From Clostridia bacterium (lineage in GTDB: Bacteria; Bacillota; Clostridia; Oscillospirales; Acutalibacteraceae), in NCBI GenBank assembly GCA_017537245.1, contig JAFYLD010000039.1, positions 17,942 through 81,941 of the forward strand: a stretch of 64,000 bases of DNA. The letters are read 5' to 3'. A model generated the notes under the pieces. That model made no database searches and had not been told where the DNA came from. It was given only the letters and a program-made list of their open reading frames with translations. Positions 34,951 to 43,195 of this stretch are shown piece by piece. The stretch's first letter is position 1; each line of letters opens with the position of its first letter. The translations under genes were made by a program, and so were the position numbers.

Positions 34951-37241
34951 TATTCGTCTTCCTTTGGCGCGATTGTTTCGGGCATTACGTATCCTTCAAG
35001 GAAGAATATTTTATTTTGTTTGTTTTCGTAGTCGAAAATGTTATTGTACTGTATTTTTTCGTATTCGCTAAGTAGTTGCTTATATTCGCTATTATCACTC
35101 CACTTGTAGTAGTTGTTGTTAGCGTCAATATAACCAACTGTATCGATTACAGGAAGTGTTTCAGAAAGCGAGAGCAAATATTTGTTGTAGTCGGTTTGCT
35201 TAACACCTGCAACGTCGAGTACGTAAGCTGATAAATAGTTTGCACTGAGTTTATCTATTTCTTTTTCTTCTATATCGTAGTTAGCCCAAATATAGAAAGG
35301 TGTAACGTGACGTGCTTGCTCTTGTTCGATAGAAAGCGAGTTAACGTTATCGGTACCGAGTAATGCAGAAATAAATTCTGTTTCAATGTTTGGTTGATGG
35401 TCGCCAAACATACAAATAACGGTTGGCTCGTCAACACCCTTAAAATATTCGATAAGATTACGGAATGCATCGTCACTTGCTTTTACGAGAGAAAGGTATT
35501 TGTTTGCTTTATTGTAGTAGATCGGATTGGTATTATCGCCAATAGACTCTATTTTGATGCATTCGTCAAAGTTTTCGGCACTGGTAGCATAACCACCGTG
35601 ATTTTGCATAGTTACGTTAAATGCAAAATAAGGCTTTGATTTATCACGATTTTCGAAGTTTTCGATAATTACGTCATAATTGAAACTATCGCTAACATAT
35701 TGGCGAATAAGCATTTGGTTGCGCTCGGGATAGTATTCGTCGACTAGTCCTTGTAGATATTCTGCATTACCGCCGTGGCTACGATAGTCGTCAAGAATTG
35801 ACGCATCTATCAAGTCTTCAAGGAAGGTGGTAGAGTTTATACCAAGATTACCATAAACAGGAACTCGGTCCCAACCAGTAGAATAATATGGGTGGAATGC
35901 CCAAGATGAATAGCCTTGACCCTCAAGAGTAGATACCAATGATGCTAGAGGATCTTTTACGTAAAGCATGTATGCGTTGCTGCCGGATGGCAAAAACGCA
36001 GTAGAGTGTCCTGTAAGGAATTCAAACTCGGTGTTAGAAGTACCCGCGCCAATAACCGGAACGTAAAGATTACCCTTAACGGTATTTTCGGTAAGGCTAT
36101 GCATAAATGGCATGTAATCTTCGTTGGTTGTAAAATTGCCAAGCACACTCAAGTCTGAAAGTGATTCGTTCATTATACAGATAATGTTTGGCTCGTTTCC
36201 AGTAGGCTTGATGGTAGTGTCGGGTATTGTTTGATTATCTTCTTTGTTTATGGTGTTTGAAATATAATCGCCAATACTATCAGCATCATAACCGCTAGGT
36301 TCGGTCATATACATGTATTTTGTGTTACAGAAGAAACTAAATACGAAACCGTAATTACGATAGCCACGTGCTTGGTTCCAGAAGTCAGGAGCAACGCCCG
36401 CATCTGCGAAAATAGAGGTAAGGTAGAATATACAAATTAAAACGCTAAAGAATGAGCCCATAAATCCACGAGTAATAATTTTGGTTATTAATTTGAATTT
36501 TGGAGTGTTCATTCTAATGCTTATTACAAGCATGAAAATAAATATAAGCGTTGCAATTATAATTGTATAGGTTGGGGTGTAGTTATAGGTGTTTGCAACG
36601 TTTGCCGCCGTAGTAATGGCGAAAAAGTCCATAGGAATAAAAGGAGTGCCGCGGAACATCATAACGTAACAGTTTGCAAGAGCAAAACCGTAACATACTG
36701 CATTTATAAGGAGTGAGGTCACTCTAAAACTACCGGTAAGCGCAAATAAAAAGAATTGGAAGAATAATATTACTACGTAGTTTGCCAAAAAACCGAGATA
36801 GGTCATATCGTAAATAAATATGCCGTTTAGACACTCGGTCATAGTCATTGTTAGGATAGGGGATAGGAAGAAGAATAAAAAGTGCCAGAATTTATTAAAA
36901 CGTATGGATTTAAGTTTTATGTTAAATACCATAAAGGCGCCTATTACCAAAGTTGCGAATATCGCAAACGCAAAGAGCCACCATTTAGCCGAAATCTTAA
37001 GCTCGGTGAACTGTGGGTTAAAGAACATAACCAAAAGCAATAAAACGCCTGAAACTATAGGACCTGCGATTATTGATCTTTTTGAAACCGAAATTTCAAA
37101 GAAACGCCCCGATCTAAGAATTTTTACAGGACCTTTTGCGGTTGCAACCTTTACGATAAAGTTTTTAATAATTATTAGATAACAAAGAAATTGTGTGGTG
37201 AAAAAATAATTAATTTTGCTAAATACTTTTGAAGCACTCAC
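34950..37241 (-). CDS. LTA synthase-family sulfatase-fold membrane protein
   Basis: 763-residue membrane protein with about five or six N-terminal helices (to about residue 285) and an extracellular alkaline-phosphatase-like domain. Catalytic features: NIICIMNESLSDLS (metal Glu), GAGTSNTEFEFLTG with the nucleophile Thr, and CMFGDHQPN (metal Asp-His). This is the LtaS/MdoB fold that transfers glycerol phosphate or phosphoethanolamine to envelope glycans. It is longer than S. aureus LtaS (646), with additional N-terminal membrane segments. GTG start with AAAGGAAG upstream. The acceptor polymer cannot be told. Confidence 0.9.
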   Translation of the reverse strand: MSASKVFSKINYFFTTQFLCYLIIIKNFIVKVATAKGPVKILRSGRFFEISVSKRSIIAGPIVSGVLLLLVMFFNPQFTELKISAKWWLFAFAIFATLVIGAFMVFNIKLKSIRFNKFWHFLFFFLSPILTMTMTECLNGIFIYDMTYLGFLANYVVILFFQFFLFALTGSFRVTSLLINAVCYGFALANCYVMMFRGTPFIPMDFFAITTAANVANTYNYTPTYTIIIATLIFIFMLVISIRMNTPKFKLITKIITRGFMGSFFSVLICIFYLTSIFADAGVAPDFWNQARGYRNYGFVFSFFCNTKYMYMTEPSGYDADSIGDYISNTINKEDNQTIPDTTIKPTGNEPNIICIMNESLSDLSVLGNFTTNEDYMPFMHSLTENTVKGNLYVPVIGAGTSNTEFEFLTGHSTAFLPSGSNAYMLYVKDPLASLVSTLEGQGYSSWAFHPYYSTGWDRVPVYGNLGINSTTFLEDLIDASILDDYRSHGGNAEYLQGLVDEYYPERNQMLIRQYVSDSFNYDVIIENFENRDKSKPYFAFNVTMQNHGGYATSAENFDECIKIESIGDNTNPIYYNKANKYLSLVKASDDAFRNLIEYFKGVDEPTVICMFGDHQPNIETEFISALLGTDNVNSLSIEQEQARHVTPFYIWANYDIEEKEIDKLSANYLSAYVLDVAGVKQTDYNKYLLSLSETLPVIDTVGYIDANNNYYKWSDNSEYKQLLSEYEKIQYNNIFDYENKQNKIFFLEGYVMPETIAPKEDE

Positions 37242-37319
37242 GTTTTATCTTCCTTTCATATACATACGTCGTTTATATATAATAAGTCAAAATAAGCATA
37301 ATAACCTAAATTATCACAT

Positions 37320-37348
37320 ATTATATCACTTTTTGCAAAAAATTACAA
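37320..37348 (-). promoter_or_regulatory. Promoter candidate for LTA synthase-like gene
   Basis: On the minus strand: TTGTAA (37348-37343), 17-base spacer, TATAAT (37325-37320), giving a leader of about 70 bases in an AT-rich gap. Confidence 0.45.
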
Positions 37349-37405
37349 TAATTAATATATTAATAAATAATAAATATTATTTTTTGAATTTGTTGCAATA
37401 TGCAT

Positions 37406-37441
37406 AAAAAAATGTCCTGCATTTCTGCAAGACATTTTTTG
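37406..37441 (-). terminator. Terminator after ileS
   Basis: Stem ATGTC-TGCA / TGCA-GACAT (one bulge pair) flanked on both sides by A/T runs, giving a U-tail in the ileS direction. Confidence 0.85.
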
Positions 37442-37452
37442 TTATTTAATGA

Positions 37453-40400
37453 TTAGATGCATTTAACGCCGATTGTAAGATTTTCGCCGTTGATATCCCA
37501 TTCTTTGCTGTAGCCGTCGATATCACCAATTGTGATCGAGTCGGCAAGGGTATCGCCTGCGATATCGCTTGAAAGCTTGTTAACAATAGCGATAACCTTT
37601 TCGCTACCGTTCATTGTAATAGCGATATGGTCGGTTACGTTAAAGTTAGCTTCTTTACGCATTGTTTGGATTTTACTAACGATTTCGCGAACAAAACCTT
37701 CTTCGATAAGCTCGTCGGTGAGTGTAGTGTCAAGCGCTACGGTAATGCCGTGGTCGCTTACTGTGAAGAAACCTTCTTTTTGTTTTGCTTCGATAAGGAG
37801 GTCATCTACACCGAGACGTACTTCACCAGATGCAAAATCAAATACCAATTCGCCGTTTGCGTCAAGCTCTGCTTTAGCAGCGTTGCCGTCAAGTTCTGCG
37901 AGTGCGGTACGGATTTCGCCAAGTTGCTTACCGTACTTAGGACCAACGGTCTTAAGTTGTGGCTTAAAGCTATACGAAACGAGGTTGTCAACTTCGTTTG
38001 TAAAGTCAACTGACTTAATGTTAAGCTCGTCTTTAATGATATCTGCAAAGAAATTATCAAGAGCTATATCACATTTAACGTACATAGTGCTTAGTGGTTG
38101 ACGATTCTTAATAGCAGAACCGTTACGTGCGCTACGACCGAGCACTACGATTTCAAGTAGGCTTTCCATATTTGCTTCGAGCGCTTCGTCGATAGCAGTT
38201 TCATCTACAACAGGGAAGTCGCAAAGGTGAATACTTTCTGGAGCGTTCTTATCTACGTTGCGAACAAGGTTTTGATAAATGCTTTCTGCCATAAACGGAA
38301 TCATTGGAGCAGCAGCCTTAGCGGTGGTAACGAGTGCGTTGTAAAGTACGAGGTAAGCTGTTTCCTTGTCAGGAGTCATGCCCTGTACCCAGTAACGCTC
38401 ACGACCGCGACGAACGTACCAGTTACTGAGTTCGTCAACAAAGTCTTGAAGTGCGCGAGCAGCTTCAGGAATGCGATAGTTTGCAAGGTTTTCGTCAACT
38501 GCCTTAACCATTGAGTTAAGTTTTGAAATGAGCCACTTATCCATAACTGTAAGATTAGCAGGATTTAGTGTGTGAGCAGTTGGATCGAATTTGTCGATGT
38601 TAGCGTAGAGTACGTAGAACGCATAGGTGTTCCAAAGTGTACCCATGAATTTGCGTTGACCTTCAACAACGGCTTTACCGTGGAAACGGTTAGGCAACCA
38701 TGGAGCAGAGTTGGTGTAGAAGTACCAACGAATAGCGTCTGCACCGTAGCTTTCAAGTGCGTCAAAAGGATCAACTGCGTTACCCTTTGACTTAGACATC
38801 TTTTGACCATTTTCGTCTTGAACGTGACCGAGAACGATTACGTTTTTATACGGCGCCTTATTGAAAATAAGGGTTGAAATAGCCATAAGAGAGTAGAACC
38901 AACCACGTGTTTGGTCAACCGCTTCTGAAATAAAGTCAGCAGGGAACTGTGACTCGAATAGATCCTTGTTTTCAAATGGATAGTGGTGTTGTGCAAATGG
39001 CATAGCGCCTGAGTCAAACCAGCAGTCGATAACCTCTGGTACGCGGTGCATTGCCTTGCCGCAATGAGGACATTTGATGGTAACTTCGTCGATATATGGA
39101 CGATGAAGTTCAATATCGTCCGGGCAGTTGTCGGACATTGATTTTAGTTCTTCAATGCTACCGATAGAGTGCATGTGACCGCAATCACAAGTCCAGATAT
39201 TAAGTGGAGTACCCCAATAACGGTTACGAGAAATACCCCAGTCTTGAACGTTCTTTAGCCAGTCGCCAAAACGTCCCTTACCGATGCTTTCTGGAATCCA
39301 GTTAACAGTATCGTTGTTGCGGATGAGATCATCCTTAACAGCGGTCATCTTGATGAACCAAGATTCACGAGCATAGTAAATAAGTGGAGTATCACAACGC
39401 CAGCAGTGTGGGTAGTCGTGTTCAAACTTTGGAGCGTCGAAGAGAAGACCTGCTTTTTCAAGGTCAACTAGCACCATTGGGTCAGCCTTTTTAACAAACA
39501 CGCCGGCATAAGGTGTTTCGCTAGTAAGGTTACCTTGACCATCAACGAATTGAACGAATGGAAGGTCGTATTTTCTACCAACCTTTGCGTCGTCTTCACC
39601 GAATGCAGGAGCGATATGAACGATACCTGTACCATCGGTCATGGTAACGTAGCTGTCGCAAGTGATAAAGTGACCTTTTTTGTTTTGCTTTTCGCAAACA
39701 GGTTTTACGTAGTCAAATAGTGGCTCGTACTCTTTATATTCAAGTTCAGCGCCCTTATAGCTTTCGATAACTTCGTAAGCTGCGGTATCTTCGGTAGCAA
39801 GTTTGCCTAGCACCTTATCAAGAAGAGCCTCTGCCATGTAGTAGGTATAGCCGTCAGCAGCCTTAACTTTGCAGTAGGTTTCGTCCGGGTTTACGCAAAG
39901 AGCAACGTTTGATGGAAGTGTCCATGGAGTTGTTGTCCAAGCAAGGAAGTAAGCGTCTTCATTTACAACCTTAAAACGAACAACCGCACTGCGTTCTTTT
40001 ACGTTTTTATAGCCTTGCGCTACTTCGTGAGAAGAAAGAGGGGTACCGCAACGTGGGCAATAAGGAACGATCTTAAAGCCTTTGTAAAGTAGACCTTTAT
40101 CAAAGATTTGCTTTAATGCCCACCATTCTGACTCGATAAAGTTGTTGTCATAGGTTACGTATGGGTTATCCATATCAGCCCAGAAACCAACGGTTTTTGA
40201 GAAATCTTCCCACATGCCTTTGTATTTCCAAACGCTTTCTTTACAGTGACCGATAAATGGATCAAGACCATATTCTTCGATTTGTTCTTTACCGTCAAGA
40301 CCTAAGAGCTTTTCAACTTCAAGCTCAACAGGAAGACCGTGTGTGTCCCAACCGGCTTTACGAGGAACCATGCAGCCCTTCATTGTGCGGTAACGAGGAA

Positions 40401-40602
40401 TCATATCCTTGATAACACGGGTAAGAACGTGACCTATGTGTGGCTTACCATTAGCGGTAGGAGGGCCGTCATAGAACACGTATGGTGTGCCTTTAGCCTT
40501 GGTTTCGATACTCTTTTCAAAGATTTTGTTATCGTCCCAAAACTGTTTAATTTTCTTTTCTTGCTCTACAAAATTTAGATTTGGAGAGATATTGTCGTAC
40601 AT
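37453..40602 (-). CDS. ileS: Isoleucyl-tRNA synthetase, eukaryotic-like (IleRS2) type
   Basis: Charges tRNA-Ile. 1049 residues with HIGH at 55-58 (PTANGKPHIGHVL), KMSKS (GQKMSKSKGN, near 600), the CP1 editing domain between them and cysteine knuckles YCPRCG, HCWRCD and CPHCG. Length, the GPPTANGKPHIGH form and the lack of the C-terminal CxxC zinc module of E. coli-type IleRS place it in the second clade, which includes eukaryotic and mupirocin-insensitive bacterial enzymes. AAAGG before the ATG. The only IleRS in the window; expression should be governed by the T-box leader upstream. Confidence 0.96.
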   Translation of the reverse strand: MYDNISPNLNFVEQEKKIKQFWDDNKIFEKSIETKAKGTPYVFYDGPPTANGKPHIGHVLTRVIKDMIPRYRTMKGCMVPRKAGWDTHGLPVELEVEKLLGLDGKEQIEEYGLDPFIGHCKESVWKYKGMWEDFSKTVGFWADMDNPYVTYDNNFIESEWWALKQIFDKGLLYKGFKIVPYCPRCGTPLSSHEVAQGYKNVKERSAVVRFKVVNEDAYFLAWTTTPWTLPSNVALCVNPDETYCKVKAADGYTYYMAEALLDKVLGKLATEDTAAYEVIESYKGAELEYKEYEPLFDYVKPVCEKQNKKGHFITCDSYVTMTDGTGIVHIAPAFGEDDAKVGRKYDLPFVQFVDGQGNLTSETPYAGVFVKKADPMVLVDLEKAGLLFDAPKFEHDYPHCWRCDTPLIYYARESWFIKMTAVKDDLIRNNDTVNWIPESIGKGRFGDWLKNVQDWGISRNRYWGTPLNIWTCDCGHMHSIGSIEELKSMSDNCPDDIELHRPYIDEVTIKCPHCGKAMHRVPEVIDCWFDSGAMPFAQHHYPFENKDLFESQFPADFISEAVDQTRGWFYSLMAISTLIFNKAPYKNVIVLGHVQDENGQKMSKSKGNAVDPFDALESYGADAIRWYFYTNSAPWLPNRFHGKAVVEGQRKFMGTLWNTYAFYVLYANIDKFDPTAHTLNPANLTVMDKWLISKLNSMVKAVDENLANYRIPEAARALQDFVDELSNWYVRRGRERYWVQGMTPDKETAYLVLYNALVTTAKAAAPMIPFMAESIYQNLVRNVDKNAPESIHLCDFPVVDETAIDEALEANMESLLEIVVLGRSARNGSAIKNRQPLSTMYVKCDIALDNFFADIIKDELNIKSVDFTNEVDNLVSYSFKPQLKTVGPKYGKQLGEIRTALAELDGNAAKAELDANGELVFDFASGEVRLGVDDLLIEAKQKEGFFTVSDHGITVALDTTLTDELIEEGFVREIVSKIQTMRKEANFNVTDHIAITMNGSEKVIAIVNKLSSDIAGDTLADSITIGDIDGYSKEWDINGENLTIGVKCI

Positions 40603-40661
40603 AGCTATTTTCCTTTCAATAGTTAAGATAAAAAATTTTGTTTAGAGGGATTGATATTGTA

Positions 40662-40712
40662 TATCCCACCGTCACGGCGTTGCCGTGCCACCTCCCTTTA
40701 GGCAAGGGAGGC
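40662..40712. repeat. Two-hairpin repeat, copy 1, within ileS leader
   Basis: Begins TATCCCACC, contains hairpin CACGGC-GTT-GCCGTG, and ends CCTCCCTTTAGGCAAGGGAG plus GC, itself a hairpin (CCTCCCTT / AAGGGAGG). It lies between the T-box terminator and the ileS start codon, so it is transcribed as part of the ileS mRNA. A second copy is at 41508-41555. Confidence 0.85.
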
Positions 40713-40721
40713 AAAACTTTA

Positions 40722-40755
40722 AAAATAAAATCCCCGTCCTAAATAGGACGAGGAT
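40722..40755 (-). terminator. T-box attenuator terminator
   Basis: On the minus strand: ATCCTCGTCCTA (40755-40744) pairs with TAGGACGGGGAT (40741-40730, one G-U), followed by TTTTATTTTT. Confidence 0.88.
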
Positions 40756-40968
40756 GAAAAAATACATCTCAAGTTTAACCACCTATTTGAACGGACCAAT
40801 ATCCGCACTCCCGATAACGGTGGAGATGACCGTCGTACGCTACTATTATTTCACGCAGAAGCTCGGAAGTGATATTCACGCGTTTTTATACTGTCGGACT
40901 TACACCGCCACCGACTCGCTAAAAGTATAGGGTAAAACACGTTACTGTCTTCGTCACAGCCTTTACCG
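40722..40968 (-). promoter_or_regulatory. T-box riboswitch (ileS leader, Ile specifier ATC)
   Basis: Minus-strand leader with T-box features in order: stem I start GACGAAGACAGTAA, apical GGTGTAAG (40906-40899), specifier loop GAATATCAC with ATC (Ile) at 40873-40871 followed by A, stem II/III region, then the T-box-like AAATAGGTGGTTAAACTTGA whose TGGT (40781-40778) would pair with the ACCA end of uncharged tRNA-Ile, and the terminator. The T-box core is divergent from AGGGTGGTACCGCG, but the specifier codon, downstream ileS and terminator agree. Uncharged tRNA-Ile should promote read-through into ileS. Confidence 0.85.
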
Positions 40969-40974
40969 AGCATA

Positions 40975-41003
40975 ATATTACCACAAACGTTTTAAAAAAT
41001 CAA
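40975..41003 (-). promoter_or_regulatory. Promoter of ileS leader
   Basis: Minus strand TTGATT (41003-40998), 17-base spacer, TAATAT (40980-40975), immediately upstream of the T-box stem I. Confidence 0.55.
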
Positions 41004-41042
41004 TAGTAAAGATAAATAATATATATAATATGGCAAAATTGC

Positions 41043-41071
41043 TTGAAATTGGGCGGTGTGAATAGTATAAT
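41043..41071 (+). promoter_or_regulatory. Sigma-A promoter of C39-like gene
   Basis: TTGAAA (41043-41048), 17-base spacer, TATAAT (41066-41071). Confidence 0.75.
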
Positions 41072-41106
41072 ATTAGTGCAAAATTTTTGTATTTAGAGGT
41101 TGTTTG

Positions 41107-41472
41107 ATGCCGTTAGTAGAGAGAGTGGAACATATTTACGAGCCTAATCCTTTAGCGTGTGGACAAGCGGTGCTTGCGATGCTTTCGGGAATGGACGTAA
41201 AAGATATATTCGAGTTAGTAAAAACTGAAAAAGAAACTACGTTAAAAGATATGAAAAACGCTTTAAAGGCACTTGAAATAGAGTTCAAAGAAAATAGGGT
41301 AGAGGTAAGTAAAAAGAGCGAACTTCCTCGCGTTGCTATGCTTAGTCTAGAAACGCCAAAGTGCTGGCATTGGTCGTTGTTTTTTGACGGCACGTTTTAC
41401 GACCCCGAGTATGGTGTGCTAGATGATTTTCCGCCCAGTAATCGCAGATATTTTTGGGAAATCGTGGGTTGA
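41107..41472 (+). CDS. Small C39-like (papain-fold) cysteine-peptidase-like protein
   Basis: 121 residues without signal peptide. NPLACGQAVLAMLSGMDVKDI resembles the C39 peptidase nucleophile helix (CGQAVLAML with Cys), and HWSLFFDGTFYDPEYG supplies the expected His and Asp (HW...DP). This minimal fold is common in Firmicutes as a papain-like hypothetical protein; no ABC bacteriocin transporter is fused or adjacent, so bacteriocin leader cleavage is not implied. ATG 41107 is chosen, with AGAGGT upstream. Own promoter; stands alone between ileS and rpe. Confidence 0.68.
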   Translation: MPLVERVEHIYEPNPLACGQAVLAMLSGMDVKDIFELVKTEKETTLKDMKNALKALEIEFKENRVEVSKKSELPRVAMLSLETPKCWHWSLFFDGTFYDPEYGVLDDFPPSNRRYFWEIVG

Positions 41473-41507
41473 CAAACGGGTAAGTAAATATTAGAATAAA
41501 ACGAACG

Positions 41508-41555
41508 TATCCCACCACCGCTAGCGCGGTCCCCCTCCCTTTAGGCAAGGGAGGC
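41508..41555. repeat. Two-hairpin repeat, copy 2, before rpe
   Basis: TATCCCACC, hairpin ACCGC-TAGC-GCGGT, then CCTCCCTTTAGGCAAGGGAG plus GC. Same orientation as copy 1 with identical ends (9 bases and 23 bases); the first hairpin differs in sequence but keeps its fold. It ends 28 bases before the rpe start. Confidence 0.85.
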
Positions 41556-41583
41556 AGTTTTGTTAAGGAATAAAGGTGATGTT

Positions 41584-42228
41584 ATGGTAAAGGTTTCTCC
41601 ATCAATTTTGATTTCGGATTTTTTAACGCTTAAAGATAGCATTAAAGAGCTTGAAAAAGCGGGCGTAGATATGCTTCATCTTGATGTTATGGACGGTAAT
41701 TTTGTGCCAAATATTTCGTTTGGTGTGCCTGTTATTAAGTCGATAAGCGAGCATACTGATTTGCCGCTTGACGTACATTTGATGATTGATAGACCACACA
41801 GATACATAGAAGAATTTGCAAAGTATGCCGATCTATTAGGTTTTCATTACGAGGCGGGTTCGGACAACGTAGAAACGCTTAAAAAGATTCGTGAGCTTGG
41901 CTGTAAATCTTGTATTACAATTAAGCCTGCAACTCTTGCGGAGGCAATTTTTCCACTGTTGCCGCTTTGTGACATGGTGCTTGTAATGTCGGTAGAGCCA
42001 GGCTTTGGCGGACAAAAGTTTATGCCAATGGCACTAGATAAGATAGCTGCTATTAAAGCTGAATGTGAGCGTCAAGGACTAGAGATTGATATTGAAGTCG
42101 ACGGCGGTATAAACGCTGAAACTGCGCCACAAGCAATTGCCGCGGGCGCAAACGTGCTAGTAGCGGGCAACTTCTTGTTCTCGGCCGATGATATGGGCGC
42201 AAAGGTTAAAGAAATTAAGGCGCTTTAA
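41584..42228 (+). CDS. rpe: Ribulose-phosphate 3-epimerase
   Basis: Interconverts ribulose-5-phosphate and xylulose-5-phosphate in the pentose phosphate pathway. 214-residue TIM barrel with SPSILISDF at the start, LDVMDGNFVPNISFG (metal and catalytic Asp), DVHLMI, SVEPGFGGQKF and EVDGGIN. ATG 41584 has AAAGG 7 bases upstream; the longer frame from 41560 would start in the repeat flank. Confidence 0.97.
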   Translation: MVKVSPSILISDFLTLKDSIKELEKAGVDMLHLDVMDGNFVPNISFGVPVIKSISEHTDLPLDVHLMIDRPHRYIEEFAKYADLLGFHYEAGSDNVETLKKIRELGCKSCITIKPATLAEAIFPLLPLCDMVLVMSVEPGFGGQKFMPMALDKIAAIKAECERQGLEIDIEVDGGINAETAPQAIAAGANVLVAGNFLFSADDMGAKVKEIKAL

Positions 42229-42283
42229 TTTTGAATATATTGTTCACGTTTGGTAATACTTACCTTGAAGGGTGAGTGTTAAA

Positions 42284-42406
42284 GTGAGTGAGAAAAACAG
42301 TAGCGCGTTTAAAGTGTTTTTAAGATCAATGATTATTACACTTTGTGCGATTTCTTTGCTTTTAATAGGCTATTTTACTGCCGGATTTTTATCGGGCGGA
42401 CTGTAA
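42284..42406 (+). CDS. 40-residue single-pass membrane peptide
   Basis: GTG start with GGTGAG 7 bases upstream; an in-frame GTG at 42272 is possible but overlaps that site. The peptide has a hydrophilic N-terminus (SEKNSSAFKVFLRS) and one hydrophobic helix (MIITLCAISLLLIGYFTAGF) ending SGGL. It lies between rpe and a terminator and is probably cotranscribed with rpe. Not recognised; it could be a small membrane-protein regulator or a non-functional frame, although the ribosome binding site and the stop just before a terminator favour a real gene. Confidence 0.5.
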   Translation: MSEKNSSAFKVFLRSMIITLCAISLLLIGYFTAGFLSGGL

Positions 42407-42413
42407 AAAAATT

Positions 42414-42446
42414 AAAGACCTCTGCTTTTGGCAGAGGTCTTTTTGT
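42414..42446. terminator. Bidirectional terminator
   Basis: Perfect 12-bp stem AAAGACCTCTGC / GCAGAGGTCTTT with loop TTTTG, T-tails on both strands; serves the rpe side and the convergent ABC importer operon. Confidence 0.93.
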
Positions 42447-42454
42447 TGTTTTGA

Positions 42455-43195
42455 TTATAAAACTTTACTTAAAAATTCTTGCAATCTTGGGCACTTAGGG
42501 TTGTTGAAGATTTCTTCTGGTGTGCCTTCTTCTGCGATAACGCCCTCGTCGATAAAGATTACTCGGTCGGCAACCTCGCGAGCAAATCCCATTTCGTGGG
42601 TAACTATCGCCATTGTCATACCCTCGCGAGCAAGGTCTTTCATAAGTTCGAGTACTTCGCCAACCATTTCGGGGTCGAGCGCGCTTGTAGGCTCGTCAAA
42701 GAGCATTACTTCAGGATTCATGCAAAGCGCACGAACGATAGCGATACGTTGCTTTTGACCGCCTGAAAGTTGTGAAGGGTAGGCCTGGGCTCTGTCTGCA
42801 AGACCAACTTTTTGTAGTAGCGCCATAGCTTTTGCTTCGGCATCTTCTTTGGTCATTTTAAGAAGTTTTATTGGAGCGATGGTCATGTTTTTGAGTATGG
42901 TCATGTGTGGAAAAAGATTAAATTGCTGGAACACCATACCCATTTTTTGACGATGGAGGTTGATATTTACTTTAGGAGCGGTTATATCGGCATCATTAAA
43001 ATAAATATGTCCGTCACTTGGTTCTTCTAAAAGATTTAGGCAACGTAAGAAGGTGGATTTACCGGAACCAGAAGCGCCGATAATAACGACAACTTCACCG
43101 CGTTTAATTTCGGTATCAATTCCTTTAAGAACTTTAATATCGTTAAAGTTCTTTATTAAACCTTCAACCTTTATTAAAGTATCATTAGTGATCAC
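42455..43195 (-). CDS. Polar amino-acid ABC importer ATPase (GlnQ/HisP-like)
   Basis: 246-residue ATPase of the PAAT family. Walker [11 protein letters not shown]-loop [14 protein letters not shown], signature [11 protein letters not shown] and Walker [17 protein letters not shown] are all intact. The GTG at 43195 is preferred, with AGGAGG 10 bases upstream; the longer frame from TTG 43216 runs through that ribosome binding site. Overlaps the permease gene end by 11 bases, forming an operon of binding protein, permease and ATPase. Confidence 0.94.
   Translation of the reverse strand: MITNDTLIKVEGLIKNFNDIKVLKGIDTEIKRGEVVVIIGASGSGKSTFLRCLNLLEEPSDGHIYFNDADITAPKVNINLHRQKMGMVFQQFNLFPHMTILKNMTIAPIKLLKMTKEDAEAKAMALLQKVGLADRAQAYPSQLSGGQKQRIAIVRALCMNPEVMLFDEPTSALDPEMVGEVLELMKDLAREGMTMAIVTHEMGFAREVADRVIFIDEGVIAEEGTPEEIFNNPKCPRLQEFLSKVL

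Noticed and set aside
36820-37182. 120-residue plus-strand frame opposite the LTA synthase-like N-terminus
   Set aside because: Complement of membrane-helix codons; no promoter or ribosome binding site.
37532-38101. 189-residue open frame antisense to ileS
   Set aside because: Serine-rich composition typical of the complement of a coding frame, no ribosome binding site, and lies wholly within a certain gene.
40722-40968. Separate small non-coding RNA gene in the ileS upstream gap
   Set aside because: Promoter, specifier and terminator arrangement is explained by a T-box leader of ileS.
41107-41472. Bacteriocin-processing peptidase
   Set aside because: No fused or adjacent ABC transporter and no double-glycine precursor peptide seen nearby.
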